From CAMFLJ01 sp965279255 (lineage in GTDB: Bacteria; Actinomycetota; Acidimicrobiia; Acidimicrobiales; Acidimicrobilacustridaceae), in the NCBI GenBank assembly GCA_965279255.1, contig OZ257146.1, forward strand, positions 1,550,001-1,614,000: 64,000 nucleotides of DNA, read 5' to 3'. Below are positions 41,998 through 50,598 of the stretch, in pieces (the stretch's first letter is position 1; each line of letters opens with the position of its first letter). The notes under the pieces were generated by a model. That model worked only from the letters and a program-made list of their open reading frames with translations. It ran no database searches and was not told the DNA's origin. A program made the translations under genes and the position numbers.

Positions 41998-44277
41998 ATG
42001 ACCAGCGAGGCGGCGGAGAACGACACCGCGCCAGCCGTCGCGCCGAATGCCGGCACGGTCCGCAGCGCGACCTGCCGCCCGCCCCTGCTCGCGCCCAACG
42101 TCGTCTCCCGTCCCGCCACCCTCGCCCGCCTGGTGGCCGCCGGGCCGGGCAGCGTCGTGGCCGTCACCGCGCCGGCGGGCTACGGCAAGAGCATCCTCGC
42201 CGCCCAGTGGGACCTCGCGGACCATCGCCCCTTCGCCTGGGTGAGCCTCGACGCCCTCGACGACGACCCGGCCCACCTCGTCGCCCACATCGCCACCGCC
42301 CTCGCCGACCGGGCGCTGCTCGACAGCGAGGACGTCCGCTTCCTCTCGAGCCCCGGGCGCTCACCCCTGCAGGAGCTCGTGCCCGCCCTGCTCGAGATCC
42401 TCGACCACAGCCAACCGTTCGTGCTCGTCCTCGACGACGTCCAGCTGATCCGCGACGAAGCTGCGCTCGCCGTGATCGCCTCCCTCGTCGAGGGGGCCCC
42501 GGGCCTGAGCGTGCTCGCCCTCCTCAGCCGCACCACCACGACCGTCGGGCTCCCGCGCCGTCGGCTGTCGGGCCGGGTCATCGAGCTCGGCCCCGGCGAG
42601 CTGGCGTTCTCCGTCGACGACGCCGCCGGGGTGTTCGCAGGGCTCGGCGTGCCCATCACCCCCGAGCACCTGGCCGAGGTGGTCGAGCGCTGCGAGGGCT
42701 GGGGCGGTGGCATCCACCTCGCCGCCCTGGCCCTCCGTGAGCGCAACGTCGCGAGCGTGCCCATCAGCGGGCGGAACCGACTGGTCGCCGACTACCTCGT
42801 CGAGGAGGTGCTGAACGGCCTCGACGACGACACCGCCCAGTTCCTCGAAGAGGCCGCGGTCCTCGAGCCCATGAGCGCCCCCCTGCTCGACGCGGTCCTC
42901 GGGCGCGTCGACGCCGGCCGCAAGCTCGCCGCGGTCGAGGCCACGGGGAACCTCTTCCTGATCGCCCTCGACGACGAGCGGGAGTGGTACCGGTTCCACC
43001 ATCTCTTCGGCGAGCTCCTGACCTCCCGCCTGGGCCAGCGCGACCCTGGCCGGCTGAAGGCGCTGCACCGGCGGGCTTCCGACGTGCTGGAGGCCGAAGG
43101 GGATCTCGACCGGGCGATCCACCACGCCATCAGGGCCGGCGATCGGGACCGCGCCGCCGCCCTCGTGCAACGCGACGCCGTGAGGCTCACCTTCGCCGGT
43201 CGTCCCGGCGTGCTCGCCCGTCGCCTGTCCCTGCTCGACGAGGGCACCCGCTCGACCACCGCCGACGGAGCCGTGGCCGCCGCGTGGGTCGCCCTGGCCG
43301 ACGGTGACTACCCCCGGATCCGCGAGGCGGTGGCCGCCGCGATCGACGCCGATCACGGCGGGCCGCTCGCCGACGGGTCGAGGTCGGTGGCGACGGCACT
43401 GGCGCTGATCGCCGGCATCACGGGCGAAGGTGGCCTGGAGGGCGTGCTGCGGAACTCGATGGCGGTCATCGAGGCGGGCGGCCCCGACGAGAACCCGTGG
43501 GCCGGCATGGCGCTCACGGTGCGGGCCACGGCCCTCATCCAGCTCGGGCGCTACCAGGAGGCCCGCACCGACCTCCTCGAGGCGCTCGGCCAGATGCACA
43601 CCATCCCCGGCTTCGAAGCCGGCGCCCTCCTGTTGGTCGGGTGGCTGCACCTGCGCGAGGGCGACCTCGCCACCGCGGTGAGCTATGCCGAGGCCGGACG
43701 CCGCATCGCCGACCGCCACGAGCTCTCCCATGTGGTGCCGTTGCTGGTCGTGTACTCGACCGACGCCCTCATCGCGGCGCGCACCGGCGACGTGGCCCGG
43801 GCCCGCCACGCCATCGAGGTCGTCAGCCGGTCGCTCGCCCGGCTCGGCGAGGACTCGCCCCGCACCCGGATCTTCGGCCACCAGCTCCTGGCCGAGGCCG
43901 AGCACGCCCTCCAGCACGGCGTCGAGGCCCGACGCCACCTCACCGAGGCCCGTCGCGTGCTCCGCCAGCACCCCCTGTCCGACGCCCTCGCCACCGAGCT
44001 CGACCGGGTCGAGGCCCTGCTCGCCCAGGGCCCCACCGGCTCCACCCTGGCCATCACGCCCCTCACCGCCGCCGAGCGCCGCCTGCTGCCCCTGCTCGCG
44101 ACCCACCTCTCGCTCCCCCAGATCGCCAGCGAGCTCCATGTGAGCCGCAACACGGTGAAGACCCACTGCGTGGCCGTCTACCGCAAGCTCGGCGCGTCGT
44201 CTCGTGCCGAAGCGGTGAGCGAGGCCCGGCGCCTCGGCCTCATCGAGGCCCAGGCCCCAGTCACCCGATCGGGATGA
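41998..44277 (+). CDS. MalT/LAL-type LuxR-family ATP-binding regulator
   Basis: A 759-residue transcription regulator of the signal-transducing ATPase (STAND) kind. The P-loop APAGYGKS is near residues 58-65, the Walker B-like FVLVLDDVQLI near 140, and a TPR-like helical region occupies the middle. The C-terminal LuxR helix-turn-helix is LPQIASELHVSRNTVKTHCVAVYRKLG. Such proteins integrate a small-molecule inducer with ATP binding and activate adjacent operons. The target is probably the DUF2252/radical-SAM/ClC genes downstream or itself (inference). Confidence 0.88.
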   Translation: MTSEAAENDTAPAVAPNAGTVRSATCRPPLLAPNVVSRPATLARLVAAGPGSVVAVTAPAGYGKSILAAQWDLADHRPFAWVSLDALDDDPAHLVAHIATALADRALLDSEDVRFLSSPGRSPLQELVPALLEILDHSQPFVLVLDDVQLIRDEAALAVIASLVEGAPGLSVLALLSRTTTTVGLPRRRLSGRVIELGPGELAFSVDDAAGVFAGLGVPITPEHLAEVVERCEGWGGGIHLAALALRERNVASVPISGRNRLVADYLVEEVLNGLDDDTAQFLEEAAVLEPMSAPLLDAVLGRVDAGRKLAAVEATGNLFLIALDDEREWYRFHHLFGELLTSRLGQRDPGRLKALHRRASDVLEAEGDLDRAIHHAIRAGDRDRAAALVQRDAVRLTFAGRPGVLARRLSLLDEGTRSTTADGAVAAAWVALADGDYPRIREAVAAAIDADHGGPLADGSRSVATALALIAGITGEGGLEGVLRNSMAVIEAGGPDENPWAGMALTVRATALIQLGRYQEARTDLLEALGQMHTIPGFEAGALLLVGWLHLREGDLATAVSYAEAGRRIADRHELSHVVPLLVVYSTDALIAARTGDVARARHAIEVVSRSLARLGEDSPRTRIFGHQLLAEAEHALQHGVEARRHLTEARRVLRQHPLSDALATELDRVEALLAQGPTGSTLAITPLTAAERRLLPLLATHLSLPQIASELHVSRNTVKTHCVAVYRKLGASSRAEAVSEARRLGLIEAQAPVTRSG

Positions 44278-44300
44278 CGATGAGGTCGCCCTCGCCGACC

Positions 44301-44306
44301 TATCTT
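44301..44306 (+). promoter_or_regulatory. Candidate -10 box TATCTT
   Basis: A TAnnnT hexamer 29 bases upstream of the DUF2252 gene start; a GGAGG ribosome site follows. Confidence 0.35.
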
Positions 44307-44335
44307 CCGGGACCTCACCACCACGGAGGCCACCG

Positions 44336-45715
44336 ATGACCGAGAACGATCCCAGGGCAGTCGGCCGGGAGGCCCGCAAGGCCCGGCCCCGGTCATCCTT
44401 TGCCGAGTGGGCGCCGGCCGAAGGTCGGCCCGATCCGGTCGAGGTACTCCAGGAGCAGGCCCGTGACCGCGTGGCCGAGCTGCTCCCGATCCGCTACGGG
44501 CGCATGGCGGCGTCCGCGTTCGCCTTCTACCGGGGCGCGGCCGCGGTCCAGGCGTGGGACCTGGCCCAGAGCCCGCAGACCGGCCTCGGGGTCCAGCTGT
44601 GCGGCGACGCCCACCTCTCGAACTTCGGCGGCTTCGCGGCACCCGACCGCCAGCTCGTCTTCGACCTCAACGACTTCGACGAGACCCTGCCCGGGCCGTT
44701 CGAGTGGGACGTGCAGCGCCTCGCCGCCAGCCTCGAGATCGCCGGCCGCAGCCTCGACTTCAGCCCCTCCAAGTGCAGTGCGGCCGTTCGTCGGGCCGCC
44801 AGCTCCTATCGGCGGGCGATGGCGCAGTTCGCCACCCTGACCGACCTCGACCTGTGGTCGGTGCGCCTCGACGCCGAGGCCCTCGAGGCCTGGGTCGGCG
44901 CCGAGGCGAAGGCCAGCGTGCTGGCCCAGCTCCAGAAGAACGTCGCCAAGGCGAAGACCAAGGACCGGTTCAAGGCGCTCGCCCGCCTCACCGAGGCGGT
45001 CGACGGCGACCTCCGCTTCGTCAGCGATCCCCCGCTGCTCGTACCGGCACAGGAGATCTTCTCCGACATCCGCGGCGACGAGCTCGACGCGACCGTGCAG
45101 CAGCTCCTCCAGACCTACACCGAGACCGTCTCCTACCGCAGCCGCCAGCTGCTCGAGCGCTACTCCTACCGCCACACGGCGCGGAAGGTCGTGGGCGTCG
45201 GCAGCGTGGGCACCCGCTGCTGGGTCGTGCTGCTCACGGGCCGCACCGACGACGATCCCCTGTTCCTGCAGGTCAAGGAGGCCAACGCCTCGGTTCTGGA
45301 GCCGTATCTCGGCACCTCGGAGTTCGACAACCACGGCCAGCGGGTCGTGGCCGGCCAGAGCCTCATGCAGTCGGCATCGGACCCGTTCCTGGGCTGGATC
45401 GGATTCGAGGGCCCCCAGGGCCATCACGACTTCTACCTTCGCCAGCTCTGGGACTGGAAGGCATCCGCCGACATCACCACCATGAGCGCCCCGGTGCTGG
45501 GCGTCTACGCCGAGATCTGCGGCTGGACCCTCGCCCGGGCGCATGCCTGCACCGGCGACCGCGACGCACTCAGCGCCTACCTCGGCACGAGCGAGACCTT
45601 CGACAACGGGATCGCCGGCTATGCCGCTGCCTACGCCGACCAGAACGAGCTCGACCACGCCGCGCTGGTGAAGGCCATCTCGGACGGCCGCGTCGAGGCC
45701 CGTTCGGACATCTGA
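44336..45715 (+). CDS. DUF2252 family protein (kinase-fold-like)
   Basis: A 459-residue protein of the DUF2252 family. Its core resembles phosphotransferases: GLGVQLCGDAHLSNFGGF parallels an HGD-type catalytic loop and LVFDLNDFDET a metal-binding DFD. The family has no proven substrate. GGAGG precedes the ATG. Its stop codon lies 3 bases before the start of the radical-SAM gene, making a tightly coupled four-gene run with the ClC and potassium-channel genes. Confidence 0.88.
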   Translation: MTENDPRAVGREARKARPRSSFAEWAPAEGRPDPVEVLQEQARDRVAELLPIRYGRMAASAFAFYRGAAAVQAWDLAQSPQTGLGVQLCGDAHLSNFGGFAAPDRQLVFDLNDFDETLPGPFEWDVQRLAASLEIAGRSLDFSPSKCSAAVRRAASSYRRAMAQFATLTDLDLWSVRLDAEALEAWVGAEAKASVLAQLQKNVAKAKTKDRFKALARLTEAVDGDLRFVSDPPLLVPAQEIFSDIRGDELDATVQQLLQTYTETVSYRSRQLLERYSYRHTARKVVGVGSVGTRCWVVLLTGRTDDDPLFLQVKEANASVLEPYLGTSEFDNHGQRVVAGQSLMQSASDPFLGWIGFEGPQGHHDFYLRQLWDWKASADITTMSAPVLGVYAEICGWTLARAHACTGDRDALSAYLGTSETFDNGIAGYAAAYADQNELDHAALVKAISDGRVEARSDI

Positions 45716-45718
45716 GCC

Positions 45719-47023
45719 GTGGCCGCGCCGATGGGGCTCCCGACCGACCGAGGCGACGCAACGGGACGGGCGTTCCACGTCCTGGCCAAGCCCACGGGCG
45801 CGATCTGCAACCTCGACTGCACCTACTGCTTCTTCCTCTCGAAGGAGTCGTTGTACCCCGGAGACCGGTTCCGGATGGGTGACGAGGTACTCGAGGCCTA
45901 CGTCTCCCAGCTGCTGGCGGCCCACGGGCCGGGCGAGGTCACCGTGGCGTGGCAGGGCGGCGAGCCGACCCTGATGGGAGTCGACTTCTTCCGGCGGGCG
46001 CTGGCGGCCGTCGAGCGCCACCGGCGCCCGGGGCAGACGTTCCTCCACACCATCCAGACCAACGGCACGCTGCTCACCGACGAGTGGTGCCGCCTGTTCG
46101 TCGAGAACGACTTCCTCGTCGGCATCAGCATCGACGGGCCCCGTTCGCTGCACGACGCGTACAGGGTCGACAAGCGGGGCGAGCCCACCTTCGACAAGGT
46201 GATGGCAGGGTTCGAGCTGCTGCGCCGGCACGGCGTCGAGACCAACGTCCTGTGCACGGTGAACGCCGCCAACCAGGGCCACCCGCTCGAGGTGTACCGG
46301 TTCTTCCGTGACGAGCTCGGCCTGCGCCACATCCAGCTCATCCCGATCGTGGAGCGGGACAACGAGACCGGCTTCCAGGAGGGGGACACCGTCACCGACC
46401 GCTCGGTCGACCCCGAGGCCTGGGGCGCCTTCCTCACCACGATCTTCGACGAGTGGGTCGTCCGCGACGTGGGCGAGGTCTTCGTGAGCCACTTCGACAC
46501 GGCGCTGGCGTCATGGGTGGGCGTGCCCCCCTCGCTCTGCATCTTCCAGGAGACCTGCGGCGACGCGCTCGCCCTCGAGCACAACGGCGACGTCTACTCC
46601 TGCGACCACTTCGTCGAGCCCGCCCACCTGCTCGGCAACATCGCCACGACGACGATGGTCGAGCTCGTCAGCTCACCCCGCCAGCGGGCCTTCGGTGACG
46701 CCAAGCGCGACACGCTGCCGGCCTTCTGCCGGGGCTGCGACGTGCGCTTCGCGTGCAACGGCGAGTGCCCGAAGAACCGGTTCACCCTCACTCCCGACGG
46801 CGAGCCCGGGCTCAACTACCTCTGCGCCGGCTACAAGGCGTACTTCGGCCACATCGGTGGACTGATGGAGGTCATGGCCGACCTGCTGCGCGACGGGAGG
46901 TACGCCGACGAGGTCCGCGGTGTGATAGCGAACACCGCACGCAACGACCCCTGCCCGTGCGGCAGCGGGCGCAAGGCGAAGCACTGCCACCAGTCGCAAC
47001 GAGGAATGGGAGCAACGACGTGA
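45719..47023 (+). CDS. Radical SAM/SPASM protein, anaerobic-sulfatase-maturase-like, with SEC-C tail
   Basis: A 434-residue radical SAM enzyme. Cys30, Cys34 and Cys37 (CNLDCTYC) bind the SAM cluster. The GGEPTLMG motif and the C-terminal SPASM cysteine set (CGDALALEHNGDVYSCDH, CRGCDVRFACNGECPKN) are those of anSME-type enzymes, which oxidise a sulfatase Cys or Ser to formylglycine without oxygen. After the SPASM domain comes a SEC-C zinc knuckle, NDPCPCGSGRKAKHCH, near residues 405-422, which is not standard in anSMEs. GTG 45719 is used; ATG 45731 is possible. Its stop overlaps the ClC start by 4 bases. Confidence 0.88.
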   Translation: MAAPMGLPTDRGDATGRAFHVLAKPTGAICNLDCTYCFFLSKESLYPGDRFRMGDEVLEAYVSQLLAAHGPGEVTVAWQGGEPTLMGVDFFRRALAAVERHRRPGQTFLHTIQTNGTLLTDEWCRLFVENDFLVGISIDGPRSLHDAYRVDKRGEPTFDKVMAGFELLRRHGVETNVLCTVNAANQGHPLEVYRFFRDELGLRHIQLIPIVERDNETGFQEGDTVTDRSVDPEAWGAFLTTIFDEWVVRDVGEVFVSHFDTALASWVGVPPSLCIFQETCGDALALEHNGDVYSCDHFVEPAHLLGNIATTTMVELVSSPRQRAFGDAKRDTLPAFCRGCDVRFACNGECPKNRFTLTPDGEPGLNYLCAGYKAYFGHIGGLMEVMADLLRDGRYADEVRGVIANTARNDPCPCGSGRKAKHCHQSQRGMGATT

Positions 47024-48387
47024 CCGCACCCACGGGAGGCGACACCGCCGCGACGCCGCCGGCCACCCCGGCGTCCACTGACCCCACCCAGCTCCTGCGG
47101 GAGCGCAGCTACATCGCCATCCTGCTGCTCGGCGCCATCATCGGCGTGCCGGTGGCGGCGGTGGCGTACGGCTTCCTCGGCCTGTCGACCAAGGGCCAGA
47201 ACTGGGTGTACAACACCCTCCCTGTCGACCTCGGGTTCGACTCCACACCGGCCTGGTGGCCGATCCCGTTCCTGGTCGTCGGCGGCCTCCTCGTGGCCCT
47301 CGCCATCGAGAAGCTGCCCGGCACCGGGGGCCACGTCCCCGCCGACGGCTTCAAGAACTCGGGCCCTCCCGAGGCTAGCGAGCTGCCCGGCATCATCATC
47401 GCCGCCCTGGCCTCGCTGATCCTCGGCGCCGTGGTCGGCCCCGAGGCGCCGCTGATCGCCATCGGCAGCGGCCTGGCCGTGCTCATCGTGCGGCTCGTCA
47501 AGAAGGACGCACCCGCCCAGGCGACCATGGTGATCGGAGCGGCCGGCAGCTTCGCGGCGGTGAGCACCCTGCTCGGCTCGCCGATCCTCGGTGCCTTCCT
47601 GCTCATGGAGGTCGCCGGGCTGGCGGGCCCGGTCATGGGCGTGGTGCTCGTGCCCGGCCTTCTCGCGGCAGGCGTGGGCGCGCTGATCTTCCTCGGGCTC
47701 AACGCCATCACCGGCCTCGGCACGTTCGAGCTCGCCGTCGACGGAATCCCCGCCTTCACCGAGATCCGCGTCTCCCAGTTCTTCTGGGCCATCGCCATCG
47801 GACTGCTCGCCGCCGCGCTGGGCACGGTGATCAAGATCGGAGCCCGGCGCCTCGAACCGCTGGTCGCGTCCCGCCGGCTGCTCCTCACTCCGGTCATCGG
47901 CCTCGGCGTCGCACTGGCCGCCGTGGCGTTCCAGGCAATCACCGACCGAGGCACCCAGCAGGTGCTGTTCTCCGGGGAGACCACCCTCGGCCCACTCATC
48001 CTGGGGGCCGAGTCCTGGACCGTCGGCGCACTCGTCGCGCTCGTCGCGTTCAAGGGCCTCGCCTACTGCCTGTCGCTGAGCGCATTCCGAGGTGGCCCGA
48101 CCTTCCCGGCCATGTTCATCGGCGCCGCCGGAGGCATGGCCCTCTCCCACTTCGCCGGCCTGCCGATGATCGCCGGCGTCGCCATGGGCATCGGCGCCAT
48201 GGCGGTCACCATGCTCGGGCTTCCCCTCACGTCGGTCCTGCTCACCGCCGTGTTCCTCCAGGCCGACGAGATCACGTTGATGCCCCTGATCATCGTGGCC
48301 GTCGTGGTCGCCTACGTGGCGAGCGTCCGCTTCATGCCGATCCCGAAGCTCGCGACGGCTCCGGCGCCTCAACCCGATGGCGCCTGA
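47020..48387 (+). CDS. ClC-family chloride channel/transporter
   Basis: A 455-residue ClC membrane protein. The anion-pathway motifs are GTGGHVPADGF (in place of GSGIP), VVGPEAPLIAIGSG with the gating glutamate, and AFRGGPTFPAMFIG (GxFxP region). At the position of the internal proton glutamate of E. coli ClC (Glu203) the sequence reads FLLMEVAG, with Val after the first Glu, which would favour a passive channel over a H+/Cl- antiporter (inference). No CBS domains follow. GTG 47020 overlaps the upstream stop codon, and a GGGAG site supports it. Confidence 0.88.
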   Translation: MTAPTGGDTAATPPATPASTDPTQLLRERSYIAILLLGAIIGVPVAAVAYGFLGLSTKGQNWVYNTLPVDLGFDSTPAWWPIPFLVVGGLLVALAIEKLPGTGGHVPADGFKNSGPPEASELPGIIIAALASLILGAVVGPEAPLIAIGSGLAVLIVRLVKKDAPAQATMVIGAAGSFAAVSTLLGSPILGAFLLMEVAGLAGPVMGVVLVPGLLAAGVGALIFLGLNAITGLGTFELAVDGIPAFTEIRVSQFFWAIAIGLLAAALGTVIKIGARRLEPLVASRRLLLTPVIGLGVALAAVAFQAITDRGTQQVLFSGETTLGPLILGAESWTVGALVALVAFKGLAYCLSLSAFRGGPTFPAMFIGAAGGMALSHFAGLPMIAGVAMGIGAMAVTMLGLPLTSVLLTAVFLQADEITLMPLIIVAVVVAYVASVRFMPIPKLATAPAPQPDGA

Positions 48388-48982
48388 GCCCGACGACGAC
48401 GACCTGCCGGCGGCGCCGGTCGCCTACACGCTCACGCGGCGTCGGCGGCGGGTGCTCCTGGCCCGGTCCATCGGCCGGGTGGTCGCCATCACGGTCCTGT
48501 TGCTCGTGGCCTACTTCGCCGCCCCCATCGGTCAGGACGCCGACGCCGTCGGCCTGGTGATGCTCGCCATCGGCCTGGCGGGGTTCGTCGCCCTGACGAT
48601 CTACCAGGTGCGGCAGATCCTCGACTCACCGATGCCACAGCTGCGCGCCGCCGAGACGCTGGCCACGGTGGTCCCCCTGGTCATCGTGGCGTTCGCCCTC
48701 TTCTACGTGGGGCTGTCGGCCACCGACGCCGGCTCGTTCTCGGAGCCGATCACCAAGGTGAACGGCCTGTACTTCACCGTGACCGTGCTCTCCACGGTCG
48801 GGTTCGGCGACATCACCGCCCTCACCGACGGCCCCCGGATCGCGGTGACGATCCAGATGCTGGTCGACCTCCTGATCGTCGGTGTGCTGGTCAAGATCAT
48901 CCTCGGGGCCTCCCGCATCGCTGTCGAGCGCCGCCGGGCCGAGGCTTCCGGCAGCGATCGGTCGGCCCCTCCGCACGGCTGA
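48377..48982 (+). CDS. Two-pore-helix potassium channel
   Basis: A 201-residue ion channel of the KcsA/2TM type, with two additional helices before the pore. The filter is TVGFGDI near residues 140-146, a functional variant of TVGYGD, between an outer helix (about residues 95-118) and an inner helix (about 158-178). The start codon overlaps the ClC gene by 11 bases, so both channels are made together. Joint K+ and Cl- pathways suggest a role in osmotic or pH adjustment (inference). Confidence 0.85.
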   Translation: MAPEPDDDDLPAAPVAYTLTRRRRRVLLARSIGRVVAITVLLLVAYFAAPIGQDADAVGLVMLAIGLAGFVALTIYQVRQILDSPMPQLRAAETLATVVPLVIVAFALFYVGLSATDAGSFSEPITKVNGLYFTVTVLSTVGFGDITALTDGPRIAVTIQMLVDLLIVGVLVKIILGASRIAVERRRAEASGSDRSAPPHG

Positions 48983-49043
48983 GCGCGCCCGTCGACCTCA
49001 CAGAGGCCCGTCGATCGTGGGCTCTGCCTAGGATCGCTCCGCC

Positions 49044-49062
49044 GGCCGGGTCCCGCCCGGCC
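49044..49062 (+). terminator. Hairpin in the leader before the cupin gene
   Basis: A 7-bp stem (GGCCGGG / CCCGGCC) with a 5-base loop, 62 bases after the channel stop and 10 bases after a TAGGAT hexamer (49029-49034). It is either a terminator for the channel operon or 5' structure on the cupin transcript. Confidence 0.35.
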
Positions 49063-49083
49063 TCGGGCAGCGGGGAGGCAGAC

Positions 49084-49578
49084 GTGCGCGGTGGACCGTC
49101 GATCAAGGCACTCGACGAGGTGCCCTCCCAGGAGATGTGGCGCTTCGAGTTCGCCGACGGCCACACCGCCTCGATCTGGGAGAAGTGGATCGAGATCTCG
49201 CCCCGCTTCTCCGCGTTCTGGAACACCTGGGATCCCGGCGCCATGGGCCCTGACCACGGCCACAACGGCGACCACTCGGTGCTCATCCTGGCCGGTGAGG
49301 TGCGTTGCGGCGACCGCCTCCTGAAGGCCGGCGATCACGTCATGCTCGAGTGGGGCGACACGTTCGGCCCCTGGGAGGCCGGCCCTGAGGGGTGCGAGAT
49401 GTACGGCTTCATCGCGGGCGACGGCACCCCGTTCAACGGTGACAGGACGGCGTTCGATCGACTCCTGACCGAGCGCGGCGCACGAGTGGTGCCGTTGCCG
49501 ATGCCCGAGAACCTGCCCCCGTGGCAGGACCTCGGCTACACCCAGGGCGGCGTCACCAGCTGGGATGCGCCGTCCTGA
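49084..49578 (+). CDS. Cupin-domain protein
   Basis: A 164-residue single-domain cupin. Metal-binding motif 1 appears as GPDHGHNGDHSVLILAGE and motif 2 as the GDHVMLEWGDTFGPWEAG region. The N-terminal segment has WRFEFADGHTASIWEKW. Function is unknown; small cupins may be dioxygenases, isomerases or binding proteins. GTG 49084 has a strong GGGGAGG ribosome site. Confidence 0.75.
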   Translation: MRGGPSIKALDEVPSQEMWRFEFADGHTASIWEKWIEISPRFSAFWNTWDPGAMGPDHGHNGDHSVLILAGEVRCGDRLLKAGDHVMLEWGDTFGPWEAGPEGCEMYGFIAGDGTPFNGDRTAFDRLLTERGARVVPLPMPENLPPWQDLGYTQGGVTSWDAPS

Positions 49579-49640
49579 GACGACCGGTGGCCGAGGGGCC
49601 TCACCCGATCGGTATGAGGTTCGGCCGGCCCTGCAGTCCC

Positions 49641-49678
49641 TAGGGTCCCTCCAGACGTGTTCCGGGGAGGATCTGGTG
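49641..49678 (+). promoter_or_regulatory. Orphan promoter and ribosome-site-like signals
   Basis: TAGGGT (49641), GGGGAGG (49664-49670) and GTG (49676) are correctly spaced for a gene start on the plus strand, but the frame runs antisense into the 3' end of the alpha/beta hydrolase. This looks like the remnant of a lost gene or a small antisense transcript. Confidence 0.3.
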
Positions 49679-49705
49679 GAAGCAATGACCTCTGCGGAGG
49701 TCGAG

Positions 49706-50572
49706 CTAGGCGGTCGACGCCAGGCGGTCGACCCGGTCGGCGATGGCGGGGGCCTGGTCCTCGTGCAGGAAGTGGCGAGCGGGGACGACCTCGAGGGTCG
49801 GCAGCTTCGACGCGGCCAGCGCCTTCCAGCCGAAGCTCCGCAGCCGCAGCACCGGGTCCTCAGCACCCCACACGACCTGGACCGGGTAGGGCACGAGGGT
49901 CGAGTCCATCGACCGCGCGTACCCCGACGCCGACTCCCGCTCCTGGTGCACGCCGTTCATGATCCGCAGGTAGCCCGACCCACCGTCGTCGCCGAGCGCG
50001 AGCAGCCGGTAGGCGTCGAGCTCGGCGTCGCTGATGCCCGAGCGGTCCTTGATGCCCGAGATCGTCATCATCTTGCGCCACACCCAGGGCGACGCGAGCC
50101 AGTCGGGCACCCGCCGGCTGGTGCGGGCCACGACCTCACCCGGGAACCGGGTGCCGGCCAGGTCGACGATCGTGTTGGTGACGGTGAGCGACCGGATCCG
50201 CTGGGGCATGCGGCAGGCCATGAGCATGCCGATCGGGCCGCCCGCATCGTGCACGACCAGGTGGAACCGGTCGAGCCCGATCTCGTCGACCGCCGCCTCC
50301 ATGAAGCGCGACAGCCCCTCGACCGTGTAGTCGAACGGGTCGGCCCGCTCGGCGAGGCCCATGCCCGGCAGGTCGATGGCGATCGCCCGACGACCACGGG
50401 CCGCCAGCTCGGCCACGACCTTCCGGTACAGGAACGACGACGAGGGGAGCCCGTGCACCAGCACGACCGGCTCGCCGTCCCCCTGGTCGAGGCGGAACGT
50501 GCCACACCCGCCCGCCCTGAACTCGATGCCCGCCCGTCGGTGGGCCTCGACGACCTGCTCGCCCGTAGTCAT
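49706..50572 (-). CDS. Alpha/beta hydrolase, haloalkane-dehalogenase-like
   Basis: A 288-residue alpha/beta hydrolase. The oxyanion-hole region is VVLVHGLPSSSFLY. The nucleophile elbow reads VVHDAGGPIGM, an aspartate nucleophile near residue 110 as in haloalkane dehalogenases and epoxide hydrolases. The acid is in VVWGAEDPVL and the histidine in ARHFLHEDQAP. The Asp nucleophile rules out an ordinary serine esterase. Whether it cleaves C-halogen or epoxide bonds cannot be told from these motifs. It diverges from the lipoprotein gene with 26 bases between starts. Confidence 0.85.
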   Translation of the reverse strand: MTTGEQVVEAHRRAGIEFRAGGCGTFRLDQGDGEPVVLVHGLPSSSFLYRKVVAELAARGRRAIAIDLPGMGLAERADPFDYTVEGLSRFMEAAVDEIGLDRFHLVVHDAGGPIGMLMACRMPQRIRSLTVTNTIVDLAGTRFPGEVVARTSRRVPDWLASPWVWRKMMTISGIKDRSGISDAELDAYRLLALGDDGGSGYLRIMNGVHQERESASGYARSMDSTLVPYPVQVVWGAEDPVLRLRSFGWKALAASKLPTLEVVPARHFLHEDQAPAIADRVDRLASTA

Positions 50573-50598
50573 GGCGGGATGATCACACGAGGAGTCAA

